Assembly (NCBI RefSeq): GCF_000271485.2
Contig: NZ_AKVN02000001.1
Location: forward strand, 1,678,001 to 1,742,000
Direction of reading: 5' to 3'
Origin: Pelosinus fermentans DSM 17108
GTDB lineage: Bacteria > Bacillota > Negativicutes > DSM-13327
Length of the DNA stretch: 64,000 nt
Shown: positions 27,129-37,327 of the stretch, piece after piece
How the letters are laid out: every line of letters begins with the position of its first letter
How positions within the stretch are numbered: position 1 is the stretch's first letter
The notes under the pieces: model-generated
The model's input: only the letters and a program-made list of their open reading frames with translations
Told to the model about the DNA's origin: nothing
Databases searched by the model: none
Program-made: the position numbers and the translations under genes

Positions 27129-27268
27129 AATTTTACGAATATTTCATTTAATTATTATTTTTAGAATTATCACAACGGCTATGAAGGCATAGAAAAATGA
27201 AATAATTTTGTATTTAATGGAAATCATCCGTTGAATAAATAGTGAAAATGGATAGGGAGGAAAGTAGT

Positions 27269-28762
27269 ATGAATGGACAGGTAAGTACAGCTTCCGGAAC
27301 CGAGACAGCGGCATCCAAGGAACCGAACTCATCAATGAATGGAAACCAACGTACCCCCAAGTCATTTTTAAAAAGGATTACATTTATATCAACATTTGGA
27401 GGACTGCTTTTTGGGTATGATACGGGTGTTATTAATGGAGCATTGCCGTATATGTCTCAAGCTGATCAATTAAACCTAAACGCATATACAGAAGGTTTGG
27501 TTGCCAGTTCACTTCTGTTTGGAGCTGCACTAGGAGCTGTGGCAGGGGGCTTTTTTTCCGATAAGAATGGTCGTCGAAAGAATATTCTTTCTTTAGCAGT
27601 AATATTCTTTATTGCTGCACTTGGATGTACTTTTGCCCCCAGTGTACCCATCATGGTTGGATTTCGGTTTTTGCTTGGCTTAGCTGTAGGGGGAGCCTCT
27701 GTTACGGTACCCACCTATTTAGCTGAAATGTCTCCTTCGGAGAATCGGGGCCGCATGGTTACTCAAAATGAATTGATGATTGTTACAGGGCAGCTTTTAG
27801 CTTTCGTTTTTAATGCCATTATCGGCGTTACATTAGGTCATGAAGCTCATGTTTGGCGTTATATGTTAGTTATTGCTTCGATCCCCGCTGTGGTCTTATG
27901 GTTTGGCATGCTTGTAATGCCGGAAAGTCCTCGTTGGCTTGCATCAAAGGGCAGAATTGGAGATGCATTACGCGTTCTTCAGCAAGTACGTGAAGAAAAT
28001 AGAGCTCAAGCTGAATTGAATGAAATTCAAGAGACACTTGCAGAAGAAGCCGAACTCAAAAAAGCGACTTATAAAGATTTGACAATTCCTTGGGTGCGTC
28101 GAATCGTATTCTTAGGGGTTGGTATTAGTGTTGTTCAGCAAATTACAGGGGTTAACTCCATTATGTATTATGGAACGGAGATTTTAAGAAATGCCGGATT
28201 TAGCACAGAGGCAGCCTTAATTGGTAATATTGCAAATGGTGTCATTTCGGTAGTGGCTACGATTGTAGGAATTTGGCTGCTGGGGAAAGTGGGGCGTCGT
28301 CCTATGTTGTTGGTCGGGCAAATCGGAACTACTACAGCATTACTGCTGATTGGAATCTTTTCATTAACCATGCAAGGATCTGCAATGCTTCCATTTATTG
28401 TACTTTCATTAACGGTAACCTTTTTAGCGTTTCAGCAAGGTGCCATTTCACCAGTGACATGGCTTATGCTCTCCGAAATATTTCCATTGCGCTTACGGGG
28501 ACTTGGAATGGGTGTATCCGTATTCTGTTTATGGGTTATTAATTTCTTAATTGGTTTGAGTTTTCCTGTATTATTAGCAAAGTTGGGATTATCCACAACC
28601 TTCTTCGTATTTGTGGCTTTAGGGCTTATTGCAATAACATTTGTAAATAAATATGTACCAGAAACAAAAGATCGTACTCTTGAACAACTTGAGTGTGATT
28701 TCCGTAATTTTGATAAGCCAAAAAATAAGGTTGTTCAAGCATCGATTATCGATTGTGATTAA
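27269..28762 (+). CDS. iolT: Sugar-proton symporter, myo-inositol transporter type
   Basis: Major-facilitator sugar porter of 497 residues with about 12 membrane helices. The family marks are FGGLLFGYDTGVINGAL at the first helix, GRRKN and RFLLGLAVGGASVTVP, the PESPRWL motif before the central loop, QQITGVNSIMYY in helix 7 and PETKDRTLEQLE at the end. It resembles B. subtilis IolT. GGGAGGA decides ATG 27269 over the upstream GTG. Located just before iolG and a LacI repressor, it most likely takes up myo-inositol; xylose or other sugar transport by a close relative is not excluded. Confidence 0.88.
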   Translation: MNGQVSTASGTETAASKEPNSSMNGNQRTPKSFLKRITFISTFGGLLFGYDTGVINGALPYMSQADQLNLNAYTEGLVASSLLFGAALGAVAGGFFSDKNGRRKNILSLAVIFFIAALGCTFAPSVPIMVGFRFLLGLAVGGASVTVPTYLAEMSPSENRGRMVTQNELMIVTGQLLAFVFNAIIGVTLGHEAHVWRYMLVIASIPAVVLWFGMLVMPESPRWLASKGRIGDALRVLQQVREENRAQAELNEIQETLAEEAELKKATYKDLTIPWVRRIVFLGVGISVVQQITGVNSIMYYGTEILRNAGFSTEAALIGNIANGVISVVATIVGIWLLGKVGRRPMLLVGQIGTTTALLLIGIFSLTMQGSAMLPFIVLSLTVTFLAFQQGAISPVTWLMLSEIFPLRLRGLGMGVSVFCLWVINFLIGLSFPVLLAKLGLSTTFFVFVALGLIAITFVNKYVPETKDRTLEQLECDFRNFDKPKNKVVQASIIDCD

Positions 28763-28811
28763 CTATCTGACTAACGGCTATTATCTGAACGTTTTAAATT
28801 ATACGAATAGA

Positions 28812-28840
28812 TTGACAACAGATATAGCCTGTCGTATACT
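28812..28840 (+). promoter_or_regulatory. Strong promoter of iolG
   Basis: TTGACA (28812-28817), 17-base spacer, TATACT (28835-28840), almost consensus. The operator palindrome begins within its -10 box. Confidence 0.8.
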
Positions 28841-28878
28841 TATACCATCAACGTGCCCGAGCACGTTGATGGTATAAG
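28839..28878. promoter_or_regulatory. LacI-type operator, site 2 (40-base palindrome)
   Basis: Forty-base palindrome with arms of 19 bases perfect to the centre; core AACGTGCCCGAGCACGTT at 28850-28867. It covers the transcription start, so repressor bound here would block the promoter. No T-run follows, so it is not a terminator. Confidence 0.75.
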
Positions 28879-28967
28879 CAACAATTTGAATTGACGGTTC
28901 ACATGGGAATGCAGTTATAAATAACATCATTAAAAATGAAAAGGTTTATGCAGAAGTTACTCTGTAA

Positions 28968-30023
<1,056 letters not shown>

Positions 30024-30209
30024 TGAGACATAGTTTTAGGGCAAGGACCTGAGACACTAGCCAGAATAAAAAAAGAATTATTATAAATTAAGGTGGTTGT
30101 TAAAAGCTTCGTGCATTATCGAAATCGCATAGTAATCAACGTCTCATGGACTTATTTTTGATTGAAATTTCCAAAGAAAAATCATATAATTCATGTGAGG
30201 TGGAAGTTT

Positions 30210-31229
30210 ATGCGAGTCACGATTAAATCGGTAGCGGAAGCTGCCAATGTTTCAAGAGGTACAGTAGATAAAGTGCTAAATGACAGACTTGGTGTAAGTG
30301 ATGAAGTAAGAGAACGTGTTAGAAGTGTAGCCAAGGAACTCGGCTATACCGTAAACTTAGTTGGCAAAGCCCTGGCCTTTCAAAAAAATCCAATAAAAAT
30401 CGGAGTCATTATTTTAAATAAAAAAGATGAGCTATTTCATGAGATTTATGAGGGGATTATGCTGGCTCATGATGAATGGAAAGATTCAGGCATTATCATA
30501 GAGTGCTGTGTAATGCAGAAGGTTGATGTAAATGAGCAAATAAATTATATAAAAGAGCTGGAACAGAAGAATATTCGAGCCCTTGCATTATCTCCTCTAG
30601 ATGAAGAAGCAGTAACGAATGAATTAAATAGACTTGCCGAGAAAGATATAAAAATTGTAACCTTTAATACGGACGTTCCTGGTATCAACAAAATGTGTTT
30701 TATTGGACAGGATTTGAAAAAAGGCGGGCGTGTGGCCGGGCAGTTAATGGGAGATTTATTGCCTGCTGGCGGAGAGGTAGCAATCATAACAGGAACTGCT
30801 AAAATTAGGGGATTAGGGGAACGAAAAGCAGGTTTCGAAGAGATTATTTCCGCAGAATATCCTGCCATAAAAATCGTTGATACGATAGAGCTTGCCAATG
30901 ATAAAGCTTCCTATGCAGACACAGTAGAACTTTTTGCAGCACATCCGAATCTCAATGGGATTTTTATAACTGGCAGAGGAATCGAAGGCGTTGGCAGAGC
31001 CATTCAGAAGCTCAATAAAAAGAATGTGAAATTTATATGTTTTGACTTGCTTCCTGAAACCATTCAGCTAATAAACGATAAAACAATCGATTTTACGATA
31101 ACACAAGAGCCATTGATGCAAGGATATTTACCCATTAAGATTCTCTTTGAATATTTTTTCCTTAATAAAATGCCAGAAAAAGAATATTTGTACACCAAAC
31201 TTGAGATTAAAATTAGAGAAAATATTTGA
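30210..31229 (+). CDS. LacI-family repressor of the inositol module
   Basis: LacI/GalR-type regulator of 339 residues: helix-turn-helix at 3-25 (TIKSVAEAANVSRGTVDKVL), hinge at about 45-60, then a periplasmic-binding-type sensor domain. The start at 30210 follows GTGAGGTGG. It lies between iolG and iolI, and three copies of a CG-centred palindrome of LacI form are found downstream of the promoters of iolT, iolG and iolI, so it probably represses these genes. It has the role of IolQ reported for Geobacillus, but I cannot claim orthology. Confidence 0.87.
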   Translation: MRVTIKSVAEAANVSRGTVDKVLNDRLGVSDEVRERVRSVAKELGYTVNLVGKALAFQKNPIKIGVIILNKKDELFHEIYEGIMLAHDEWKDSGIIIECCVMQKVDVNEQINYIKELEQKNIRALALSPLDEEAVTNELNRLAEKDIKIVTFNTDVPGINKMCFIGQDLKKGGRVAGQLMGDLLPAGGEVAIITGTAKIRGLGERKAGFEEIISAEYPAIKIVDTIELANDKASYADTVELFAAHPNLNGIFITGRGIEGVGRAIQKLNKKNVKFICFDLLPETIQLINDKTIDFTITQEPLMQGYLPIKILFEYFFLNKMPEKEYLYTKLEIKIRENI

Positions 31230-31253
31230 AAATTATTTTAGACTTTGTATATT
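31226..31253 (+). promoter_or_regulatory. Promoter of iolI
   Basis: TTGAAA (31226-31231), 16-base spacer, TATATT (31248-31253), overlapping the end of the LacI gene; followed directly by operator site 3. Confidence 0.45.
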
Positions 31254-31268
31254 AAAAATTTACCCTAA

Positions 31269-31286
31269 AAAGAGCCCGAGCACGTT
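31269..31286. promoter_or_regulatory. LacI-type operator, site 3
   Basis: AAAGAGCCCGAGCACGTT; the right half and CG centre agree with sites 1 and 2, the left half has two changes. It lies just after the expected transcription start of iolI. Confidence 0.6.
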
Positions 31287-31329
31287 TGATTCAAAGGCAA
31301 AAAATAGCTATATTTAGGAGGAGAAAAGA

Positions 31330-32163
31330 ATGAAATTGTGTTTTAACCAAGCGACCACCATGGTAAAGTCATCACTGGAATTAGATTTACAATTCTGTGA
31401 AAAACATGGTTACGATCTAATTGAAATCAGAACCATGGATAAATTAAAGGATTATCTAAAAAATCATAGCATTGAAGATCTGGCAAATTATTTCAAGACA
31501 CATAAGATTAAACCATATGCATTTAATGCCTTAGTATTCTTTAATAATCGAGATGAAGCAGGCTATAAAGAAATAAAAGAAGAATTGCAGTACATGTGTA
31601 AAGTCGGACAAAAAATTGGCTGCCCCAATATCGTTGTGGTTCCTCTTGTAGGTACCGACAAATTCACTTACGCACAAATCAAAGAAAGTTCTGTAAAAGT
31701 CTTACATGAATTAGCAGATATTGCTGAAAAATATAGCATCCGGCTTGCTATTGAATTCGTAGGGCATCCTCAATGTACGATCAATACTTTTGGTCAAGCC
31801 TATGACATTGTGCAGGCTGTAAATCGAAATAACGTGGGTCTGGTCTTAGATTGTTTCCATTTTCATGCAATGGGCTCAAGAATGGAAGATCTTAAAAAGG
31901 CTGATGGATCAAAAATCTTTATATTACACATTGATGATACCGAGGATTTTCCGATTGGCATCCTAACGGATGTTGATAGAGTGTGGCCAGGTGAAGGTGC
32001 AATCGACCTTAAAGGTATATTGACTACTTTGAAGGAAATCGGTTATAAAGAAGATATGGTATCTGTAGAATTATTCAGACCGGAATATTATGAGCTTGAG
32101 GTAGAAGAAGCAATAAAAATTGCCAAAGAGAAAACGTTAGCGGTTGTAGGGAAATATTTTTGA
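31330..32163 (+). CDS. iolI: Inosose isomerase
   Basis: TIM-barrel isomerase of 277 residues, in Bacillus shown to interconvert 2-keto-inositol stereoisomers. The whole chain follows B. subtilis IolI: MKLCFNQATT start, YDLIEIRTMDKL, NALVFFNNRDE, EFVGHPQCTINTF, LDCFHFHAMGSRME and HIDDTEDFPIG. Metal ligands are in EFVGHPQC (Glu), LDCFHFH and HIDD. GAGGAGAAAAG precedes the ATG. It allows use of other inositol isomers by feeding them to IolE. Confidence 0.94.
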   Translation: MKLCFNQATTMVKSSLELDLQFCEKHGYDLIEIRTMDKLKDYLKNHSIEDLANYFKTHKIKPYAFNALVFFNNRDEAGYKEIKEELQYMCKVGQKIGCPNIVVVPLVGTDKFTYAQIKESSVKVLHELADIAEKYSIRLAIEFVGHPQCTINTFGQAYDIVQAVNRNNVGLVLDCFHFHAMGSRMEDLKKADGSKIFILHIDDTEDFPIGILTDVDRVWPGEGAIDLKGILTTLKEIGYKEDMVSVELFRPEYYELEVEEAIKIAKEKTLAVVGKYF

Positions 32164-32190
32164 TAGTAAATAGAGCCTAGTGTGAAATAT

Positions 32191-32240
32191 AAAGGTACCC
32201 GATCTTGTTGAGATGAGACTTAACAAGATCGGGTACTTTT
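32191..32240. terminator. Bidirectional terminator between iolI and the second deoR
   Basis: Arms 32191-32209 and 32222-32239 pair over about 18 bases (core ACCCGATCTTGTT/AACAAGATCGGGT) with one bulged base and T/A-rich flanks on both strands. Confidence 0.85.
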
Positions 32241-32241
32241 A

Positions 32242-33006
32242 TCAAGGTGTTAAGAGGGTAATATTATTTGCCGCAAAAAAATCTACATATTCATTGGGGG
32301 GAAGTGTATTGGTGATAAAATAATTAAAGTCTTCAAGCTTACCATAGGTCATTAAGGATGCGACGTTTATTTTGGTGCAGTCGACTAATAAAGCAGTTGT
32401 TGTGCTATTTTCAATTAAATAGCGCTTAATTTCAGTTTCAAGAGGAGATATATTTGTTACACCTTTTGTCAACGAGATACCTGTTGAAGCTAAAAATGCT
32501 TTTTCGATATTGTAATTTCTAAGAGATGTTGTTACTCCAGTACCAGTGAGGGAATTAGTTCCTCGATAAAGCACCCCGCCGGTAGAAATTACATTCAAGT
32601 TCGGATATGGAATAGAAGCAATGATAGCGTGTAAATTGGACGTGATAATCGTTATATTTTGTTTATTGGCCAAGAAAGGAATCATATGTATCGTCGTGGT
32701 TCCAGAATCAATAAAAATAACATCATCGTCATCTACTAAATCACTTGCGAGTTTTGCAATCTGACTTTTTTCTGCCTGGTATTTTATCTCCCGGGATTCG
32801 AATGGTTCGCGAGATTCAACACCATTTTTCTGATTGATGGTAATACCGCCATATACTTTTTTTATGGCACCCTTTTTCGCCAATTCGCTGATATCCCTTC
32901 GAATTGTATTTTTCGAAACTTTAAAGACATCACATAGTCGATCTAAGGAAACATGCTCTAATTGACGCGTATACTTTTCGATTTCGCTAATTCGATTGAT
33001 TTTCAA
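32242..33006 (-). CDS. DeoR-family repressor, second IolR-like paralogue
   Basis: DeoR regulator of 254 residues, clearly a paralogue of the protein encoded at 14085 (same order of motifs: VSKNTIRRDISEL, KKVYGGITIN, EPFESREIKYQAEK, IFIDSGTTTIHMIPFL, NVISTGGVLYRGTNSLTG). It is divergent to the second iolG and the ABC transporter and probably controls that unit. An inverted repeat ACAATCATAT-N7-ATATGATTGT lies in the 580-base region between. The effector is presumably an inositol breakdown product. Confidence 0.86.
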   Translation of the reverse strand: MKINRISEIEKYTRQLEHVSLDRLCDVFKVSKNTIRRDISELAKKGAIKKVYGGITINQKNGVESREPFESREIKYQAEKSQIAKLASDLVDDDDVIFIDSGTTTIHMIPFLANKQNITIITSNLHAIIASIPYPNLNVISTGGVLYRGTNSLTGTGVTTSLRNYNIEKAFLASTGISLTKGVTNISPLETEIKRYLIENSTTTALLVDCTKINVASLMTYGKLEDFNYFITNTLPPNEYVDFFAANNITLLTP

Positions 33007-33252
33007 TTTCGTACCTCACATTACGTATTCTTTTAATATTATATGCAATTGTAACACATTATACAAGTTCAATTATAAAGAGATGAGTAAGTTATGATTA
33101 TATATTATAATAAATAGTTGTAATCTTTTTAGTTATTAGCTTATAGAGAAAGATGCCGCCTAGATTATATCTTAACAATTCCTGTAGGAAATCCTTATAT
33201 ATTAATAAGTATATTCAATTGAATAAATATTTGCAATATTAAGAAATGTGTA

Positions 33253-33281
33253 TTGACAAAGATTAAAATCTATAGTAATTT
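33253..33281 (+). promoter_or_regulatory. Promoter candidate of second iolG
   Basis: TTGACA (33253-33258), 17-base spacer, TAATTT (33276-33281) with a weak -10. The 580-base gap 33007-33586 is very AT-rich and otherwise holds only the inverted repeat at 33326; I see no further gene in it. Confidence 0.45.
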
Positions 33282-33325
33282 GAGTATGAGTTGGTTAATA
33301 ATTTACCAATTGATATCAAGATATA

Positions 33326-33352
33326 ACAATCATATGAACATTATATGATTGT
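33326..33352. promoter_or_regulatory. Inverted repeat, candidate operator of second DeoR protein
   Basis: Ten-base arms ACAATCATAT (33326-33335) and ATATGATTGT (33343-33352), perfect, seven bases apart, between the divergent deoR and iolG genes. Confidence 0.5.
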
Positions 33353-33586
33353 AATTTGATAAAGTATATGTAATATCCGTTTTATCTTTCGGTTAAGACA
33401 ATAAATCGTGTATATTTTAAAGTATATAATAATTTGATAGGGCAATGGCTAGAATCCAATAGGTGTGCCGGGTTTGAAGTATCACAAAATTCGAAATTAA
33501 TATAGCTTATACTGCCAATAAACGTTTGGTGGATATAAAGCAATATTAAGATAAAAAACTGTGAAATATGGAAAGGTGGCATTATT

Positions 33587-34612
33587 ATGTTAAAAATCGG
33601 TATTATTGGAGCAGGCAGAATTGGCAAGGTACATGCAGAAAGTATTACTAAATATGTTAAAGGAGCAGAAGTAATATTCATTGCTGATCCATTTTTGGAT
33701 GAGGCTACAAAACAATGGTCCACATCATTAGGAATTCAGCATACAAGCAAAGACTATCATGATATTTTAACAAACCCAGAAATTGATGCTGTGTTGATTT
33801 GCTCATCAACGGATACCCATTCACAAATTTCTTTAGAAGCGATTAAAGCTGGTAAACATGTATTCTGTGAAAAACCTGTTGATCATGATGTAAACAAAAT
33901 TAAAGAAGTACTTAAGGCAGTGAAAAATGCTGGTACTAAATATCAAGTTGGCTTTAACCGACGATTTGATCATAATTTTAAAGCAGTCAAAGAAGCAGTC
34001 GATGCGGGAAAGATTGGTAGGCAGCATATCATTAAAATTACTTCAAGAGATCCAGAGGCACCACCTATTAGCTATGTTAAAATCTCAGGCGGCATGTTTT
34101 TGGATATGACAATTCATGATTTTGATATGGTAAGATATCTTTCCGGCAGCGAAGTGGTAGAAGTGTATGTAATGGGAGGGGTATTAGTAGATCCCGAGAT
34201 TGGCGCAGCAGGTGATATTGATACAGCCATCATCACCATGAAACTTAAAAATGGTGCAATGGCGGTTATTGATAACTCGAGACGTGCGGTGTATGGCTAT
34301 GACCAACGTGCCGAAGTATTTGGCTCCGAAGGTGCTGTTGCAGTTGGTAATGATAAATCTTCTACAGCGGTCCTTAGTACAAAAGAAGGTGTTGTATCTG
34401 AAAAACCGTTATACTTTTTCCTGGAAAGATATATGCAGGCATATACCAGTGAAATTCAGGAATTTGTTGCTGCAATCGTAAATAATACCGATGTGCCAGT
34501 GAATATTACAGATGGTTTAGAGCCTGTGATTATTGGGCTGGCTGCTAAAAAATCTTTGGATGAAAATCGGCCTGTTACAACAGCCGAAATCAAAAATATC
34601 TTTGGTTTATAA
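33587..34612 (+). CDS. iolG2: Inositol 2-dehydrogenase, second copy (non-Bacillus type)
   Basis: Gfo/Idh/MocA oxidoreductase of 341 residues with IGAGRIGKVHAES at the NAD fold and CEKPVDHDVNKI at the active site. KYQVGFNRRFDHNF and SGGMFLDMTIHDFDMVRYLSG are typical of inositol dehydrogenases from proteobacteria and actinobacteria, clearly different from the copy at 29010. It starts the unit with the sugar ABC transporter, so it may serve a different inositol isomer, for example scyllo- or chiro-inositol (inference). Confidence 0.9.
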   Translation: MLKIGIIGAGRIGKVHAESITKYVKGAEVIFIADPFLDEATKQWSTSLGIQHTSKDYHDILTNPEIDAVLICSSTDTHSQISLEAIKAGKHVFCEKPVDHDVNKIKEVLKAVKNAGTKYQVGFNRRFDHNFKAVKEAVDAGKIGRQHIIKITSRDPEAPPISYVKISGGMFLDMTIHDFDMVRYLSGSEVVEVYVMGGVLVDPEIGAAGDIDTAIITMKLKNGAMAVIDNSRRAVYGYDQRAEVFGSEGAVAVGNDKSSTAVLSTKEGVVSEKPLYFFLERYMQAYTSEIQEFVAAIVNNTDVPVNITDGLEPVIIGLAAKKSLDENRPVTTAEIKNIFGL

Positions 34613-34715
34613 AACCCTTATCTTGTTAGGTTAAAAAATGAAAGTATCTACAGGAACGGCTGATATGAAATATGTTACTGCTATAAAAGCATTCGATGTA
34701 TCGGGAGGTTTATGT

Positions 34716-36233
34716 ATGAGTGAATACTTTTTAAGTCTCAAAGGGATATGTAAAAGATTTCCTGGTGTAAACGCCTTAACAGATGTCAGTTTGGATATTA
34801 AAAATGGTGAAATTCATGCTCTTTGCGGTGAGAACGGAGCAGGGAAATCCACGTTTATTAAAATACTAACAGGTGTATATCAAAGCAATGATGGTGAGAT
34901 GCTCTGTGAGGGCAAGATCGTTCGATTTAATAATACGAAAGAGTCATTTTCTTTAGGGATTACAGCAATTTATCAGGAATTAAGCATATTGCCCAACCTG
35001 ACAGTTACAGAAAACATTTTTCTAGGTCGAGAGTTACGCACTTCAGGATTTGGCTTATTAGATTACCGTAAAATGAATCATTTGGCAAAGACGGCTTTAC
35101 TGGAGCTGGGAATTGACATTGATGTAACTAAGACGGCTAGTGAATATACAATGGGATATCAACAGATGATTGAAATTGCTCGTGCGTTAATTGCCAATGT
35201 GAAGCTTATTATTATGGATGAACCAACATCCAGTCTGTCTGGTCGTGAAGTTGATGTTCTGTTGAAAAATATACATAAGCTAAAAGAAAAGGGCATTGCA
35301 GTTATTTATATTTCCCACCGATTAGAAGAAGTACTGGCCATAGCTGATCGTATTACAGTGATCCGGGATGGCTGTAAAATTGGAACGATGGAAAGAAGTG
35401 AAGCGGATGAAGAAAAAATTATTCGTTTAATGGTAGGACGCACTCTGGAGGAAAAATTCCCTAGACACCAAGCTCAAAAAGGTGATATTGCTTTAAGGGT
35501 TAGAAATCTAAATCAAAGAGGCAGACTAAAAGACATCTCCTTTGACTTGCATAAAGGAGAAGTGATTGGCTTTGCGGGATTGGTTGGCGCAGGGCGCACC
35601 GAATTGGCAAGAGCCATTTTTGGCGCAGACAAGATTGATGGCGGAATAATCGAAATATTTGGAAAAGAAGTTAAAATTAACAGCCCAAAGGATGCCATTC
35701 ATCATGGTATGGCTTTTCTTACAGAAGACCGTAAGGGGCAAGGACTAATTCTTATGCATGATATTATTGTTAATTCCACTTTAACGGGTCTGAAGAAATT
35801 TTGCAAGTTTGGATACTTTATCGATCAAAAAATGGTAGTTGCTGAAGTTGATGAGATGATGCGTGAGCTGCAAATTCACCCTGCTATTCCAAAGATGACG
35901 ACTCGTTTGTTATCGGGCGGTAATCAGCAGAAGGTAGTCATTGCTAAATGGTTGTGCTCAAAGGCAAAAATATTTATTTTTGATGAACCGACCCGTGGTA
36001 TTGATGTGGGTGCCAAGGTTGAGGTTTATAATCTCATCAATCGTCTGGTTAATGAAGGAGCGGCGGTGATTGTCATTTCTTCTGAATTACCCGAGGTTAT
36101 GGGAATTAGCGATCGTATTCTAGTGATGAACAGTGGGAAGATAACAGGTGAATTTTCTTGTTTAGAAGTTACACCAGAGGAAATTTTAAAAGCTGCTACA
36201 GGAGGTATTAATCATGAATACAAGCACGCCTGA
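34716..36233 (+). CDS. Sugar ABC transporter, double ATPase subunit
   Basis: ATPase of the ribose/inositol class (RbsA/MglA type), 505 residues with two ABC domains. The first has Walker A GENGAGKST (about 39-47) and Walker B IIMDEPTSSLSG; the second has a degenerate P-loop (FAGLVGAGRTEL), the SGGNQQKVVIAKWL signature and FDEPTRGIDVG. CGGGAGG stands before ATG 34716, so the earlier ATG 34638 is rejected. The downstream permease overlaps by 20 bases. Confidence 0.92.
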   Translation: MSEYFLSLKGICKRFPGVNALTDVSLDIKNGEIHALCGENGAGKSTFIKILTGVYQSNDGEMLCEGKIVRFNNTKESFSLGITAIYQELSILPNLTVTENIFLGRELRTSGFGLLDYRKMNHLAKTALLELGIDIDVTKTASEYTMGYQQMIEIARALIANVKLIIMDEPTSSLSGREVDVLLKNIHKLKEKGIAVIYISHRLEEVLAIADRITVIRDGCKIGTMERSEADEEKIIRLMVGRTLEEKFPRHQAQKGDIALRVRNLNQRGRLKDISFDLHKGEVIGFAGLVGAGRTELARAIFGADKIDGGIIEIFGKEVKINSPKDAIHHGMAFLTEDRKGQGLILMHDIIVNSTLTGLKKFCKFGYFIDQKMVVAEVDEMMRELQIHPAIPKMTTRLLSGGNQQKVVIAKWLCSKAKIFIFDEPTRGIDVGAKVEVYNLINRLVNEGAAVIVISSELPEVMGISDRILVMNSGKITGEFSCLEVTPEEILKAATGGINHEYKHA

Positions 36234-37215
36234 AGTTCAAGGTCATGGGGGTACCCAAAAAACACAATTTCGTCAGCTGATAAAAAAAATGGGGTCGCTA
36301 ATTGGGTTAATTGGTTTATCACTGATATTGACCTTTGCATCCCCTTACTTTTTAACAATGGATAACATTATGAATGTTGCCAGGCAATCAGCAATAAATA
36401 GTCTTATTGCGATTGGCATGTTATTAGCGATTTTAACAGCTGGAATTGATTTATCAGTCGGCTCGATTTTAGCGTTGAGTACCGTTATGATGGGGATTGT
36501 TGTCGTAAAGATGGGAATGTCTCCTATTATCGGAGTGGCTGTATGTTTGGGGATTGGTTTACTACTTGGGTGGCTTAATGGAATGATGCTAACTAAAATG
36601 TCTCTGCCCCATCCTTTTATCTCTACATTAGGAACGATGAATGTTGCTCGGGGATTAGCCTTAATCGTAACAGCGGCTTCACCTATTTCGAATTTTCCCA
36701 CGTCGATACAATTTCTGGGAGCCGCTTTTATCGGTCCGATTCCAGTTAGTTTTATCTTGGTTTTAGTTGTGTATGCTGCATTTCACGTTTTTCTTAATTA
36801 CACTACAGTTGGACGTTATATTTATGCGGTAGGCGGCAATCCGGAAGCGACACGTTTGTCAGGGATTAGTATTGACAGGGTTTTAATCATTGTATATACC
36901 ATTAGCGGTCTAATGGCAGCTCTAGGTGGACTGGTTCTTGTCGGACGAGTCAATTCGGCATACCCTTTAGCAGGATTAGGGTATGAATTTGATGCCATTG
37001 CAGCATGTATTATTGGCGGTGCCAGTTTTATGGGAGGTGAAGGTACTGTTTGGGGAACGTTAATTGGTTCCATGATCATGGCAGTATTACGAAACGGTTT
37101 GAATCTTTTGAGTGTTTCCGCTGAAATGCAGACAGTAGCCATTGGTATTGTTATTATTCTTGCAGTATATATAGATGTGCTGCGGCATAAAGCGGCTGCA
37201 AGGGTTAAAGCCTGA
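36214..37215 (+). CDS. Sugar ABC transporter permease
   Basis: RbsC-type permease of 333 residues with about 8-10 membrane helices. Family motifs: NIMNVARQSAINSLIAIGM, TAGIDLSVGSILALS, GLLLGWLNGMM, and near the end GYEFDAIAACIIGGASFMGGEGTVWGT. AGGAGG stands before the ATG inside the end of the ATPase gene, indicating coupled translation. It forms the membrane pore of the importer with the ATPase before and the binding protein after it. Confidence 0.93.
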   Translation: MNTSTPEVQGHGGTQKTQFRQLIKKMGSLIGLIGLSLILTFASPYFLTMDNIMNVARQSAINSLIAIGMLLAILTAGIDLSVGSILALSTVMMGIVVVKMGMSPIIGVAVCLGIGLLLGWLNGMMLTKMSLPHPFISTLGTMNVARGLALIVTAASPISNFPTSIQFLGAAFIGPIPVSFILVLVVYAAFHVFLNYTTVGRYIYAVGGNPEATRLSGISIDRVLIIVYTISGLMAALGGLVLVGRVNSAYPLAGLGYEFDAIAACIIGGASFMGGEGTVWGTLIGSMIMAVLRNGLNLLSVSAEMQTVAIGIVIILAVYIDVLRHKAAARVKA

Positions 37216-37327
37216 AGATAAGAGATGTACAGGCTGACGATACCATGTTGAGGAGGTGAAAAGAAGAAGGAAAATTGTACTGTTCACTAACATTCTGGAA
37301 CTATAAATTGAGAAAAGAGGGGTTAGA

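Noticed and set aside
28841-28876. Strong palindrome as a terminator
   Set aside because: No T-run follows, it covers the start of a near-consensus promoter, and related copies occur elsewhere, so operator is a better reading.
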